NCBI RefSeq assembly: GCF_000708265.2
Contig: NZ_JCKI01000001.1
Location: 124,001 to 188,000 of the forward strand
DNA from: Pedobacter sp. R20-19
Lineage (GTDB): Bacteria > Bacteroidota > Bacteroidia > Sphingobacteriales > Sphingobacteriaceae
Direction of reading: 5' to 3'
Length of the DNA stretch: 64,000 nucleotides
Position 1 is the stretch's first letter, and every line of letters starts with the position of its first letter. The translations under genes were made by a program, and so were the position numbers. Shown here piece by piece: positions 17,795 to 28,275 of the stretch. The notes beneath the pieces are model-generated. The model ran no database searches. It saw only the letters and a program-made list of their open reading frames with translations, and was not told the DNA's origin.

Positions 17795-18030
17795 GCCTTT
17801 TTACTCATGAACAATCAGAAAAAATGAAAACGATGTGTTTTTATTACTTTCAGATAAGTTTTCATACTGATAAAACATGCCATATACAAAGATTAAATAA
17901 TTTCCATATACCATAATTATTGAAGTTTTTTTTGCAACCTTAAATTAAGCTGCTTAAGTTTTAAATTATAAGAAAGATTTTATGCAACACTTTTTTGAAT
18001 ACTGCGACTTACTTAAAACACTTAATAATT

Positions 18031-19449
18031 ATGATCCGGATAATAACGATGCTGATCTGTTTGTTTGTAAGCCTTGAATCTTTTTCTCAAAATACACCGC
18101 AACAAAGATTAGATAGCGTATTTAGCATCATGCATGCACAAAATCAATTTAATGGAACCGTGCTGATTGCACAAGCTGGTAAAGTAATTTTTTCGAAAGG
18201 CTACGGATATCAAGATACCCTTTCAAAACATAGCAATACGGCAGAAACCATTTACGAACTGGCATCATGCTCTAAACAGTTTACTGCGGCAGCAATTGTA
18301 TTGCTGCATAGAAAAGGAATGATCCATTACCAAGACAGCTTAATTAAGTTTATTCCTGAACTGGCATCATGGAAAGGTGTTACGATTTATGATCTGTTGA
18401 GGCATACCAGTGGCATACCGGAATATATTGTAGACATGCCTGATCATTGGGACCATACCAAAATAGCCACCAATGATGATCTCATCAGGTTCTACGCGGC
18501 AAGAAAGGATACGCTATTATTTGCACCTGGTAGCAGGCACAGCTACAGCAATACAAATTATGCGTTGCTGGCCACCATTGCAGAACGTGTTTCGGGTATG
18601 AGTCTGGCAGAATTATTAAAAAAGGATATTTTTTTACCGCTAAAAATGAACAATACCTTCATCTACAATAGCCGGCAGCATCCGCAGAAAATTAAGAACC
18701 GGGCTACTGGTTATGTCTGGAAGAAAAACTCATTTGATAAAATCACTCCTGAAAATCCAAATTATGGCGATAGCCTTGCTTTTTATCTGGATGGAATTGT
18801 TGGAAACGCCAAAGTAAATTCAACAACAAAAGATGTTTATAAATGGATAGTTGCGCTTAAAAGCAATACTTTTTTTACTCCGGATGAATTTAGTTTAATG
18901 ACAGCCATCACCAAAACACCTAAAGGCAGATCCATACCTTATGGTTTTGGGCTTGATCTATCTGGCGGAAATGATAATCTTTCCTTTGGTCACACAGGCA
19001 GTTGGGATGGTTATGCAACCTTTATTTATCATAATATGGGTAAAGACCGCACGATTATTACCTTACAAAACTTTAAATTGGGGGCTTATCCTTTCAAAAC
19101 GATTACTCAAATCTTAGACAATAAGCCTACAGTTATTGAATACGCTAAAAAAATCTCATTGCCTAGGATAGAAATAGAAAAGTTTGCCGGTAATTATACA
19201 AACGAAGAAAATAAAGACGAACAGCAGGAAATCACCTTTTTGGATGGTCATCTGATCCACAATTCCAACACGATAAAATGGGATATGCGTTTTTTTCCCA
19301 TTGGTGAAAACCAATTCCAGGCCATCAGGCAGGGAGGCGCAGATGGTGTAATCAAATTTACGGAAATGGAAAATGGAGACACAAAACTTGAAATGCTACA
19401 GCATGGAAAGGTAATTGGTACGGGCATTAGAAAAAATAAGCAACTATAA
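18031..19449 (+). CDS. Exported class C beta-lactamase-like serine hydrolase
   Basis: The 472-residue product (ATG 18031) has a signal peptide ending near SFSQ and a penicillin-binding-protein-like domain (about 25-370). Its catalytic motifs are SCSK (Ser79, Lys82), YSN in RHSYSNTNYAL, and HTG in FGHTGSWDG. A C-terminal domain of about 100 residues (FAGNYTNEENKDEQQEITF) resembles the lipocalin-like tail of many such hydrolases. A TTG 36 bp upstream is in frame but would spoil the signal peptide. Role may be peptide or ester hydrolysis in the periplasm; true beta-lactamase activity is not implied. Confidence 0.88.
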   Translation: MIRIITMLICLFVSLESFSQNTPQQRLDSVFSIMHAQNQFNGTVLIAQAGKVIFSKGYGYQDTLSKHSNTAETIYELASCSKQFTAAAIVLLHRKGMIHYQDSLIKFIPELASWKGVTIYDLLRHTSGIPEYIVDMPDHWDHTKIATNDDLIRFYAARKDTLLFAPGSRHSYSNTNYALLATIAERVSGMSLAELLKKDIFLPLKMNNTFIYNSRQHPQKIKNRATGYVWKKNSFDKITPENPNYGDSLAFYLDGIVGNAKVNSTTKDVYKWIVALKSNTFFTPDEFSLMTAITKTPKGRSIPYGFGLDLSGGNDNLSFGHTGSWDGYATFIYHNMGKDRTIITLQNFKLGAYPFKTITQILDNKPTVIEYAKKISLPRIEIEKFAGNYTNEENKDEQQEITFLDGHLIHNSNTIKWDMRFFPIGENQFQAIRQGGADGVIKFTEMENGDTKLEMLQHGKVIGTGIRKNKQL

Positions 19450-19544
19450 ATTCCTTTTTGCTTGCTTGTTGACTTAAATAAAAAACATTATTTGCTCGGG
19501 TTTGATCTTAATTAAGCAGCGCAAATTAATGTTTTATTAAAAAA

Positions 19545-19571
19545 GGGTGTTCCGTTTTACCGGAAACACCC
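19545..19571. terminator. Terminator between convergent genes
   Basis: GGGTGTTCCG and CGGAAACACCC form a GC-rich stem with a single-base bulge. It lies between the serine hydrolase (+) and the second SusD gene (-), with A-rich and T-rich flanks suited to both directions. Confidence 0.75.
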
Positions 19572-19605
19572 CCAACTAAACCAAATTATTCAAAAAAAAT
19601 TTTGA

Positions 19606-21327
19606 TTAATATCCTGGATTTTGTTTCAACTTTGGATTGGAACCCAGGATATCCCTGCCTATCGGAAAAATTTCTGTATGATTATCTGCATCAGGTTTTT
19701 TATCCCACCAGGTACCGGATGTAAATACACCCCAACGAATAAGGTCTGTTCTACGTCGGTTTTCGCCAACAAATTCCCTTCCCCATTCATCAAGCATTTC
19801 CTGATCAGTTAATTGCGCACCACTGGCATTATAGATACTGGCAGAACCTGCAGGATAATTCCGTTGCCGTACCTGGTTTAAAAAGTTAGCTGCACCTGCC
19901 TTATCACCAGCACGGTATCGGCATTCGGCCAGCATGTAATACACTTCCGAAAGACGGATCTCTGCATAGGCAGAAGTAATCCGGTTAGGATCAGGCGTTG
20001 GATAAACCGGATATTTAACCAGAAACACACCAGAATTATGGTCGGCATGGTTCATGTTCGATTCCTTATCTGCTATCCGGGTGCCAGGTTTTGCGCCTAG
20101 AAAAAATCCAACCTGATCACGAATGAATAGCGCATACGGGCCTTTATTTCCCCTTACGGTATCTGGCCGTGAAACGCCGTTTGTTGTAGCAGTATAAGGC
20201 AGATAGCCGTATAAAAACATGCCCTCACGTTTGCTGTTCCCCAAGTTTTTATACTTTTTAAGGCGAACATCATCTGGGTATTTCTGGAATTTTACAAAGG
20301 GTTTTCCTAAACTGTGCGTATATTCCACACTGTCTACATCCCGACCGGGTTGCAGCGCAAACCTTGGGTTAGATTTGCCAAAATCGGTAAAGCCACAATA
20401 CAAGGGGGCAGCATCATAAGTCATTCCCCAAAAGAACATCCCACTATCGTATTGCCAGTGTGTACGGGCAAGGGTTCCCGGAAATCCGTAAATCACTTCG
20501 GAGTTTAATGAGCTGTTGGTATAATCAAAAGGTGCATCCCAACGCGTATCAAGCGTGTAGCTTCCATATTTACCGCTGATGATATCGCGGCAAAGAATTT
20601 CACATTCTGCATATTTCTCGGTACCGATGTAAACTTTGGCATTTAGATAAAGCCTGGCCAGCAATGTTGCCGCCGCAGCTTTTGTCCACCGCCCTATACC
20701 ATTAGCCCCCAACTGATCTCTGACAGGAAGATCAGGGATGGCTGCTTTCAGTTCTGATTCTATATAAGTAAATGTTTCCAGCGGGGTGGCTTGCACGCCG
20801 CCTTGTGTGGTGTTTTTCACATCCGTTACAATTTCAATGTTGCGGTAAAAATCGAATGCGCGGAGGTAAAACCATGCCCGGAGTGTTCTAAGTTCGGCTT
20901 TAAAATCGTTTAATTCAGCAACGGTTACATTGAGTTTAGCAGGATCTGAAATGCCTTCCATATCCTGTAATGAATTGGTAGATAAAACAATTCCCTGGTA
21001 GAAGTTCCTCCACGCACCGTTGGTAAAACCATCAAGCGGTGTCCAGGTATGGTAATGCATCCGCTGGTAATAACCTCCATCTTGCCAATCGCCCTGGCGG
21101 TTATATGTACCCATTTCATCGGTACTGTTTTCACCCACCGCATATACATCATTTCCCTGAATGCTCCAGTAGGCGTGTTCAAAAGGGCGTAAGAAATCCC
21201 TGATCACGTCATCCCTGCGGGTGAGAAAGTTTGCCGCATCTACCTTATCGTATACCTCTTCATCCAGTTTTGTACATCCTGCCAGCGTCAACAAGATCAT
21301 ACCGATTAATATTTTATAATTTTTCAT
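19606..21327 (-). CDS. SusD/RagB-family lipoprotein (second locus)
   Basis: The 573-residue protein has a lipoprotein signal (MKNYKILIGMILLTLAGC, Cys18) and the SusD fold, with recognisable family segments LRAWFYLRAFDFYRN, IRLSEVYYMLAECRYRAGDK and the terminal FPIGRDILGSNPKLKQNPGY. It is longer than the first SusD of the window by 65 residues. It follows its SusC partner by 11 bp. No hydrolase gene follows on the same strand, so this is a minimal SusC-SusD unit; the serine hydrolase downstream is convergent. Confidence 0.93.
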   Translation of the reverse strand: MKNYKILIGMILLTLAGCTKLDEEVYDKVDAANFLTRRDDVIRDFLRPFEHAYWSIQGNDVYAVGENSTDEMGTYNRQGDWQDGGYYQRMHYHTWTPLDGFTNGAWRNFYQGIVLSTNSLQDMEGISDPAKLNVTVAELNDFKAELRTLRAWFYLRAFDFYRNIEIVTDVKNTTQGGVQATPLETFTYIESELKAAIPDLPVRDQLGANGIGRWTKAAAATLLARLYLNAKVYIGTEKYAECEILCRDIISGKYGSYTLDTRWDAPFDYTNSSLNSEVIYGFPGTLARTHWQYDSGMFFWGMTYDAAPLYCGFTDFGKSNPRFALQPGRDVDSVEYTHSLGKPFVKFQKYPDDVRLKKYKNLGNSKREGMFLYGYLPYTATTNGVSRPDTVRGNKGPYALFIRDQVGFFLGAKPGTRIADKESNMNHADHNSGVFLVKYPVYPTPDPNRITSAYAEIRLSEVYYMLAECRYRAGDKAGAANFLNQVRQRNYPAGSASIYNASGAQLTDQEMLDEWGREFVGENRRRTDLIRWGVFTSGTWWDKKPDADNHTEIFPIGRDILGSNPKLKQNPGY

Positions 21328-21338
21328 TTTTTGCTGTA

Positions 21339-24326
21339 TTAAAAATTTACCTGAAGTCCTAAAATCAATTGCAGGGTAGAAGGATAATAATTTAATGAGG
21401 TGTTTACGCCTGGCGTTAAGCCGTTAACTTCTACTTTTTCGGGATCTCCACCGGTATATTTTGTAAACGTGTACAGGTTTCTTGCCGCACCGTAAACCCT
21501 GAATGATTTGAGGTATTTAATGTTCAATTTCTGCCTGTAACCCAATGAAACGTTATCTATTTTTAAAAACGAGCCATTTTCAAGGAAATAATCTGAGGCA
21601 ATAGAAGTGGTGGATGTACTTTTCAGTAATGAATATTTGCTACTACTATCATAAGCTGATTTCAGCACATTTGCATCCGTTTGGCTGGAGGGTGTGCCCA
21701 GATAAAATGCTGATGTATTGAATATTTTATAACCAAAAGTTCCCCTGAAAAATATGCCCAGATCAAATTGTTTATACCTGAACGTGTTTCCCAATGAGGC
21801 GATAAATTTTGGCAAACCATTACCAACAAATTGTTTATCATCATTATTTGCCTGGTTGGCAGGTACAATTGATCCGTCTTTTCTGTAAACCAGCAGTGCG
21901 CCCTGATCGTTAACCCCTGCCGATTTCAGGGTATAAAACTCGCCTATGCTGTGTCCTTCCTGAATCCGCTGGATGTTTCCTGGTGAACCTGGAGCTGGTA
22001 AGCCCGCCACATCCTGAAAAGTTCCACCGTTGTATAAGGCGTTCGAAAATGAAATGAACTTATTTCGGTTATAGGAAAATGCCAGGTTGATGTTATACTC
22101 GAAATCAGGACTTTTAACTACTTCCCCACTTAATGCCACCTCAATACCAGCATTTTTCATCGATCCAACATTGGTAAACGTAGTCGCCTGCGTATTTGGC
22201 GGAACGGATACATTGTAGTTCCCCAGCAGGTCTTTATTTTTACGGGTATAATAATCAATAGAGCCACTCAGCCTACCTTTTAGCAGTGAGAAATCAAAGC
22301 CTACGTTAAAGTTTTCTGATTTTTCCCAGCTTAAAAACGGATTTACATTGGAAGATGGTCCGTAAACCTGGTAATACTGTCCATTAAATGGAAAATAACC
22401 CGCACCACCATATAACAGAAGTGAAAGGTAGTTTCCAAAATCCTGATTCCCGGTAACACCATAATCTGCCCTGATTTTCAGTTCATTTACCCAGGAAAGG
22501 TTGTCTTTAAAAAAACCTTCTTCCGAAATCCTCCAAGCTGCAGATACTGCAGGGAAATTTCCCCATTTGTTATTGGCTCCAAATTTTGAGGAACCTTCTC
22601 TTCTTAAGCTGGCCGTTACGATATACCGGTTATTGAAATCATAATTAAGCCTGCCAAAAAAAGCAATTAAAGTAGATCCGTTCTGGGTAGAAGAAACGGC
22701 AGACTGGCCCTGCCCGGCAGCTCCACCATTATACAAGCCTGAACCAAGGTTGTTCCATAAATAGGTATCAAAAGGAAAATCGTAATTCTGGGCATATACT
22801 TGCTTGTAGTTGTAAAGAGAATAAGAATACCCGCCAAGTAGTTTAAAATGATTCCTTCCAAGGTCGAGATTATAATTACCTGTCCATTCGATATTTTTCT
22901 GATCATTTTCCTGCTGTTCCTGCGAGGCGGAGTTGGTTTGGGTAACTTTATTCGAGTTGACCACTGATGAAAGCGTAGAGGGTGAGAAATTCAGGTTTTT
23001 AGCTGACCGGCTAATCTGAGAAATGGTCACCATGGTACTTAGGTTCGGAAGAATGTTCATTTTAAGGGAACCATTCAAATCCAGCTCCTTAATTTCCGAC
23101 TGTGATTTAATCACGTTAGCATTTTCTACGGGATTATTGGAGAAGAATCCGGTATTGATGAAATTATACTTCCCGGCATTATTGAAAATCGGATAGGTTG
23201 GATTCAGCGTAAGTGCGTTGTTAAAATTCCCCTGATCCGCATTGCTGGTGTTCATCATTCTTGGTGCGGCCGTTAAGGTTGCTACAAACAAGCCATTATC
23301 GGTGGTATGGTTAATATTTAACCTTGCCCCATACTCTCTTTTATTGGCCCGGAGATCCACTCCATCTGCCTTCCGGTAATCTGCCGAAGCAAAATAATTG
23401 GTTTTGGCAGAGCCTCCTGAAAATTGAACGGTATGTTTGTGCGCAAAAGCTGGCGACTTGGTTACTTCTTTTAACCAGTCTGTTTTTGCGCCGTAATCCT
23501 GCCCTTGCTTATTCTGTACCCGGTTGGCGATAAATTCTTCTGCACTAAGGTTTTCCAGCTGGTTATTCAGATAATCAAAACTGGTAAAGCCATCATAAAA
23601 CATCTGCGATTGTGAGGTTCCTTTTTTTGTGGTGATGATAATTACACCATTACTTCCTCTGGTTCCGTAGATGGCTGAAGCTGCACCGCCTTTCAACACG
23701 TCTATACTTTCAATATCATTCTGGTTAATGTTGTCAATGTTTCCTCCGGGTACCCCATTAATTACATACAAAGGGCCTAAACCTGCACTGCGTGAGGAAA
23801 CACCCCTAAGCTGGATTCCCGGACTGGAGTTTGGATCTGCACTGGCCGTATTGGTAATGGTTAAGCCCGGTACCTTGCCCTGAAGCGACATAAGGGGATT
23901 ATTGGCCGAAACCGTTAATAAATCCTTTCCTGAAACATGTGTAATGGCACTGGATACTTCTTTTTTGTTCAGTGTGCCGTAGCCAACACTCACCACTACT
24001 ACTTCATTTAACTGGCTGGATGATGAGCCTAGTGTAATATTTATGGTATTTGACTGGCTAAGGTTAATGTTTTTAGCCTCATACCCGATATAAGAAAAGG
24101 ATAAAGACTTGGCGTTTGCGGGTATTGAAATACTAAAATAGCCTTTGTTATTGGTTGTGGTAACGGCAGATTTCAGGTTATCGGTCACATTAACACCGAT
24201 TAATGGTGATCCGTCGGTTTGATCGGTAACTGTGCCTGAAATGGTTCTGTTCTGTGCTTTTGCAACCACATTGCAAAAGCACAGAAAGCAACACAGGCTT
24301 AACATTTGAATAAAATTCTTGTACAT
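21339..24326 (-). CDS. SusC/RagA-family TonB-linked outer-membrane protein (second locus)
   Basis: The 995-residue protein has a signal peptide (near VVAKAQN), a carboxypeptidase-regulatory-like domain (about 27-105, ISGTVTDQTDGSPLIGVNV), plug motifs LGPLYVINGVPGG and ASAIYGTRGSNGVIIITTKKG, and a beta-barrel ending LGLQVNF. It is complete. The divergent gene 670 bp away encodes a SusR-like regulator and probably controls it. The ligand is unknown because no degradative enzyme is co-oriented. Confidence 0.95.
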   Translation of the reverse strand: MYKNFIQMLSLCCFLCFCNVVAKAQNRTISGTVTDQTDGSPLIGVNVTDNLKSAVTTTNNKGYFSISIPANAKSLSFSYIGYEAKNINLSQSNTINITLGSSSSQLNEVVVVSVGYGTLNKKEVSSAITHVSGKDLLTVSANNPLMSLQGKVPGLTITNTASADPNSSPGIQLRGVSSRSAGLGPLYVINGVPGGNIDNINQNDIESIDVLKGGAASAIYGTRGSNGVIIITTKKGTSQSQMFYDGFTSFDYLNNQLENLSAEEFIANRVQNKQGQDYGAKTDWLKEVTKSPAFAHKHTVQFSGGSAKTNYFASADYRKADGVDLRANKREYGARLNINHTTDNGLFVATLTAAPRMMNTSNADQGNFNNALTLNPTYPIFNNAGKYNFINTGFFSNNPVENANVIKSQSEIKELDLNGSLKMNILPNLSTMVTISQISRSAKNLNFSPSTLSSVVNSNKVTQTNSASQEQQENDQKNIEWTGNYNLDLGRNHFKLLGGYSYSLYNYKQVYAQNYDFPFDTYLWNNLGSGLYNGGAAGQGQSAVSSTQNGSTLIAFFGRLNYDFNNRYIVTASLRREGSSKFGANNKWGNFPAVSAAWRISEEGFFKDNLSWVNELKIRADYGVTGNQDFGNYLSLLLYGGAGYFPFNGQYYQVYGPSSNVNPFLSWEKSENFNVGFDFSLLKGRLSGSIDYYTRKNKDLLGNYNVSVPPNTQATTFTNVGSMKNAGIEVALSGEVVKSPDFEYNINLAFSYNRNKFISFSNALYNGGTFQDVAGLPAPGSPGNIQRIQEGHSIGEFYTLKSAGVNDQGALLVYRKDGSIVPANQANNDDKQFVGNGLPKFIASLGNTFRYKQFDLGIFFRGTFGYKIFNTSAFYLGTPSSQTDANVLKSAYDSSSKYSLLKSTSTTSIASDYFLENGSFLKIDNVSLGYRQKLNIKYLKSFRVYGAARNLYTFTKYTGGDPEKVEVNGLTPGVNTSLNYYPSTLQLILGLQVNF

Positions 24327-24995
24327 ATAAGGTCTTATTGAATGAATTTTGGTGAGTTGGTTAGGAGTTCTTCAGGGGTTTGAAAAGATTGTTTTTCAGC
24401 ATTTGTGCATCAGATACCATTCTTTTCTGTAACCTTCTGATAAGAAAAATGGAATTAAGGCGACTTATTTTGACTCATAGGAGAGGTGGTTTTGTCCGTC
24501 GGATGGAAGAAGAAAAGCCACACATGTGCCGCAGATCAGTTCTAAAAAGCATTCTTTGGAGTGGTGAGTATTTGGTTAGTTGATGAATAAATTTCCTGTT
24601 GATTTGGATTTTAAATTCTGGTGCTAAAAATAGCCAATCGGTGCTGCGAATCATCCAGATTAAGCTGTGGAAAAGGATTTATATAAGCAAAACACAGGTA
24701 TTTAAAAACACAAATTATTAATAATCAATATTTTACATTTTAACGGATTTAAAAATGTATAAATGGTTTTATCAAAATAATCGTTAAATATTGGTACTGA
24801 TTCAAATGTATGTAGGTGCTTTTACCACTCTTTTTAGGGTATTTGAACGGTTTAATCGCAAGTTTAGAATAATGGGGGCTGCCAAATAAAATGAGAAAGG
24901 CCATTAATGTACCCGAAGCGGATTTACATTTTTATTGCAGCCGGGTATGCTGCTTTCATATTTTAATATAATTTTGATAAACCCTATAGCTTAAC
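24327..24995. other. Divergent intergenic region, SusC gene / SusR-like gene
   Basis: This 669-bp AT-rich region separates the second SusC gene from its putative regulator. It should hold both promoters and the regulator binding site. I could not identify a convincing dyad or gene; a 67-codon frame at 24380-24583 lacks protein-like composition. Confidence 0.4.
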
Positions 24996-26609
24996 ATGAA
25001 ATCGTTTTACCTGTGCTTTTTTTTGATTCTCATCTGCTGTACAATAAGCTTATCTGCTCCGCGAGATAGCATACTGAATGTACTGAAACAGGAGCTCCTG
25101 AAAAAGAAGGATTATGATAAGATCAAGCTTCAGCAGATCAAAAGTATGAAAGCCAGGTTACACCATCAACCTGCAAATTACTATGCTATTTATACAGACT
25201 TATTTAATGCATACGAATATTATAAGTTCGATTCTGCCTTTGTATATGGAAAAAAGATGCTTGATTGGAGTACGGCACAAAAAGACCTGGTCAAGATTAA
25301 CTTCAGCAAGATTAAAATGGCATCGCTCCTGCTTCATGCCGGATTGTTTAAAGAAACCTTTGACTATTTAAAAGAGATTGATGTATCTGTTCTGGACAAC
25401 AGGATGAAATATGAGTACTATGGACTGAAGTCGGGTGCTTATTCTAACCTGGCCATTTACAATAGTGATGCAAATTTTACACCTGGCTATAACCAAAAAG
25501 CCATTCATTACCTAGATTCGGCGATTAAGCTGTGTTCACCCAACTCCTTTGAACTGCGCTTTACGCTTGGCAACAGGCAGGTAGTTTCCGGACAAACCCG
25601 CCAGCCGCCCTTATACTTTTTGGAGATATTGGAAAAGGATCAAATTAATGAACATGACCGTGCCCGGGTATTGACCGCTATGGCGGCTTTTTATCAGCAG
25701 GATGCAGATCATGAAAAAAGGGTACAGGTTCTGGCCGAATCTGCCATCTGCGATATCCGTTCTTCTACCAAGGAAACGCTGGCTACCCTATTACTGGCAG
25801 AGGATTTATTTTACCATGGCGACCTGTCTAATGCCTATCTGTTTATTCAACGTTCTCGTGATGATGCTGGATTTTATGGAAACCGCCTCAGAAAATTAAA
25901 GATTGAATCATTATTGCCCGAAATGGCCACCCAGGTAAACCTGGCCACGCAGAAACAAAAGGACAGGTTCATCAATTATTTCTTGATGATCTCCCTGATT
26001 ACCATCATCATTTCGCTGGTGTTATTTATGATTTTTATTCAGCTCAGAAAACTCAAGGCGAAGGAACAGATTATCGAAGAAAAAAACAATGAATTAAAAG
26101 CGGTTAATGAACAGCTGCAGACCATTAATGAAAAGCTAAGAGAATATGCTACAATTAAGGAAAGGTATATTGGTCAATTTTTTGATTTGATATCGGGCTA
26201 TATTGTAAAACTAGACAAACAGAAAAAAAGTATGGAACGCAAACTGATGACTGGCCGGTATCAGGAAGCACTTCATTCGCTGAATGAGATTAATATCAAA
26301 AAGGAAAGGGAGGTGCTTTTCAATACTTTCGATCAGGTGTTCATTAGTATTTTCCCCAATTTTGTAGCGGTGTTGAATGCCATGCTCGCACCCCAAGACC
26401 AGATCTGGCCAAAACATCAGCAATTGCTGAATACTGAACTCAGAATTTTCGCACTAATCAGGCTTGGAATCACTGATTTACAGGCCATTGCCACTATTTT
26501 GGAATACTCCGTAAACACTATTTATATTTATAAAATGCGGATTAAGGCCAAAGCGCTGGTATCTGGAGAAGAATTTGATCAGGTGGTGATGGATGTTAAG
26601 GCCATTTGA
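24996..26609 (+). CDS. SusR-like membrane regulator (DUF6377 family)
   Basis: The 537-residue protein has a signal sequence (MKSFYLCFFLILICC), an exported helical TPR-like region (about 25-320), one transmembrane helix (about 328-350, YFLMISLITIIISLVLFMIFI), a coiled coil (about 352-385) and a cytoplasmic C-terminal part ending in a LuxR-like helix-turn-helix (LRIFALIRLGITDLQAIATILEYSVNTIYIYKMRIKAKA). This is the layout of the SusR-type regulators of Bacteroidota: they sense a ligand across the membrane and switch on the adjacent susCD genes. The gene is divergent from the SusC gene at 24326, its probable target. Confidence 0.85.
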   Translation: MKSFYLCFFLILICCTISLSAPRDSILNVLKQELLKKKDYDKIKLQQIKSMKARLHHQPANYYAIYTDLFNAYEYYKFDSAFVYGKKMLDWSTAQKDLVKINFSKIKMASLLLHAGLFKETFDYLKEIDVSVLDNRMKYEYYGLKSGAYSNLAIYNSDANFTPGYNQKAIHYLDSAIKLCSPNSFELRFTLGNRQVVSGQTRQPPLYFLEILEKDQINEHDRARVLTAMAAFYQQDADHEKRVQVLAESAICDIRSSTKETLATLLLAEDLFYHGDLSNAYLFIQRSRDDAGFYGNRLRKLKIESLLPEMATQVNLATQKQKDRFINYFLMISLITIIISLVLFMIFIQLRKLKAKEQIIEEKNNELKAVNEQLQTINEKLREYATIKERYIGQFFDLISGYIVKLDKQKKSMERKLMTGRYQEALHSLNEINIKKEREVLFNTFDQVFISIFPNFVAVLNAMLAPQDQIWPKHQQLLNTELRIFALIRLGITDLQAIATILEYSVNTIYIYKMRIKAKALVSGEEFDQVVMDVKAI

Positions 26610-26789
26610 TTAGTTTTTTTTTCAATTTAAAGCAGATCATTTAAAAAAAGGCGCCATCAGGATGATTAATGACCTCATCCCTTTGGGCTAGCCTTCACCC
26701 GTTTTCCAAACCTATTTCTTGCCTGGCTGTTATCATATAGCATTATAAGCATCTGTAACTGCTGATCTGCATTTTGCAAAATCCAAGAT

Positions 26790-27278
26790 ATGAGCACAAC
26801 TAACCAGCCATCTTACCTTAACTTTGACCACGATCATTATCCCTGGAAGCCCGACATCGATTACCGTAAACACCCTGAAAAGTACCAGGTGGGTAAAGGC
26901 GAACAAGGGGTGCTGATTTGTGAGCCTTATAAATCAGAAATTGGTCAGTACTGGCGCTTTAAAACACCTCAAATTGCCACCTCAAGCAGCGAAAAGATTA
27001 TGGCGCTTTTTTATACCTACCTTAAACATGGAGAATTTGTTGGGGCAGATATGGCTAGAAAATATCTTCAGATGGGATACACCAGGGCCAGGCGTTATGC
27101 CAATTATAAAGGCGGACGAAAATACGACAAGGAAAAAGAATATGCAACGCTTGATCGCGGCACGGGCGATCCTCAAAAAGCCGAATCTGCAGCAATATTT
27201 TACCAATGCTGGAAAAAGGCAGAAGCCGATCCCCTATACCTCAAACATAAGCTGGCCTGGAAAAAAACGTATGGATAA
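26790..27278 (+). CDS. DUF4385-family protein
   Basis: The 162-residue product is soluble and rich in aromatic and charged residues. Segments such as FDHDHYPWKPDIDYRKHPE, GVLICEPYKSEIGQYWRFKTP and YTRARRYANYKGG match what I recall of DUF4385, a family also found in phages. No catalytic motif is visible. It is followed by a small acidic gene and a DJ-1/PfpI gene on the same strand, a set that may relate to stress. Confidence 0.65.
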   Translation: MSTTNQPSYLNFDHDHYPWKPDIDYRKHPEKYQVGKGEQGVLICEPYKSEIGQYWRFKTPQIATSSSEKIMALFYTYLKHGEFVGADMARKYLQMGYTRARRYANYKGGRKYDKEKEYATLDRGTGDPQKAESAAIFYQCWKKAEADPLYLKHKLAWKKTYG

Positions 27279-27398
27279 CATCAGTCATAAAGTTTAACTG
27301 TGCGCAAGCTTATACACCAACCTATTGCCACGGAAAATTAATCTTTTCAACATTCCTGCAACCATTACCCATCAACCTTGTTATGATTGAAACTTAAA

Positions 27399-27551
27399 AT
27401 GCATAACATGAAAGATCCCAAAGAACAAGAGGAGAAAGCACCAGCCGAAAATGTTAATCCTGAAGTGAAACCTCATGAAGATTCGAATTGGAATGAGCAT
27501 CAGCAAGTAGATGAAGAAGGCAATGAGCTTGATCCGGAGGATATTAAATAA
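27399..27551 (+). CDS. Small acidic hydrophilic protein
   Basis: A 50-residue frame, rich in Glu, Pro and Asn, with no hydrophobic segment (MHNMKDPKEQEEKAPAEN at the start, ELDPEDIK at the end). It ends 8 bp before the DJ-1/PfpI gene, which suggests co-transcription. An ATG at 27408 is an alternative start. Composition resembles small disordered stress proteins; nothing more can be said. Confidence 0.55.
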   Translation: MHNMKDPKEQEEKAPAENVNPEVKPHEDSNWNEHQQVDEEGNELDPEDIK

Positions 27552-27559
27552 AACAGTTT

Positions 27560-28252
27560 ATGAAAAAGATATTGATGGTACTTACCTCGCACAGCGAGAT
27601 GGAAAATACAGATCATAAAACAGGCGTTTGGCTTGGTGAATTTACTGATCCTTACTATGAATTTATTGATGCCGGTTATGAGGTAACGCTGGCCAGCCCT
27701 AAAGGCGGCAGACCACCTGTTGACCCCATGAGCGAGCTGACAGAAAACCTGACCGGATCTAACCGCAGGTATCAGGATGATGAGGTAGCTAAGGCCGCTT
27801 TCTCGCATACTACCGTATTGAATCAGATCCATTCGGCTAATTATGATGCAGTATTTTATCCTGGCGGCCACGGCCCAATCTGGGATTTAGCGGTTGATAA
27901 CAATAGCGGAATTTTAATTCTTGACTTTCTTGATTCGGGCAAACCGGTGGCAGCCGTATGCCATGGTCCAGCAGCGTTACTTAACGTGGAACATCAAAGA
28001 CCAGGTTTTTTAAAGGATAAAACCATTTCTTCTTTTAGTGACACCGAAGAAACCATGGTAGGCCGAAGTGGTCATGTGCCCTATCTGCTGCAAAGTAAAC
28101 TGGAATCGCTTGGCGCTACCGTAAAAACGGCACTGGTACCCTTCCTTTCTCATGTAGAAACAGATGGGCTGCTTATTACGGGTCAAAACCCCTTATCTGC
28201 AGGACCAGCAGCCAAGGCACTCATTGAGTTATTGGAACAGATTACAGTATAA
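27560..28252 (+). CDS. DJ-1/PfpI-family protein (Hsp31-like)
   Basis: The 230-residue protein has the class I glutamine-amidotransferase-like fold, with GVWLGEFTDPYYEF (the conserved acidic residue), YDAVFYPGGHGPIWDL, and the nucleophile elbow AAVCHGPAALL with Cys near residue 133. These features fit the Hsp31/glyoxalase III subgroup: conversion of methylglyoxal to lactate and/or repair of glycated proteins. It is cytoplasmic and complete. Distinguishing glyoxalase from protease-like members needs the third catalytic residue context, which is not certain here. Confidence 0.85.
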   Translation: MKKILMVLTSHSEMENTDHKTGVWLGEFTDPYYEFIDAGYEVTLASPKGGRPPVDPMSELTENLTGSNRRYQDDEVAKAAFSHTTVLNQIHSANYDAVFYPGGHGPIWDLAVDNNSGILILDFLDSGKPVAAVCHGPAALLNVEHQRPGFLKDKTISSFSDTEETMVGRSGHVPYLLQSKLESLGATVKTALVPFLSHVETDGLLITGQNPLSAGPAAKALIELLEQITV

Positions 28253-28275
28253 ATCCTTACCGGAATTTTTTTACC

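Noticed and set aside
18031..19449. Antibiotic-resistance beta-lactamase
   Set aside because: The SxxK, YxN and HTG motifs define the broad serine hydrolase family; the lipocalin-like tail and context do not suggest a resistance enzyme.
24380..24583. 67-codon frame in the SusC/SusR-like intergenic region
   Set aside because: Composition is unlike real proteins and it would occupy the space needed for the divergent promoters.
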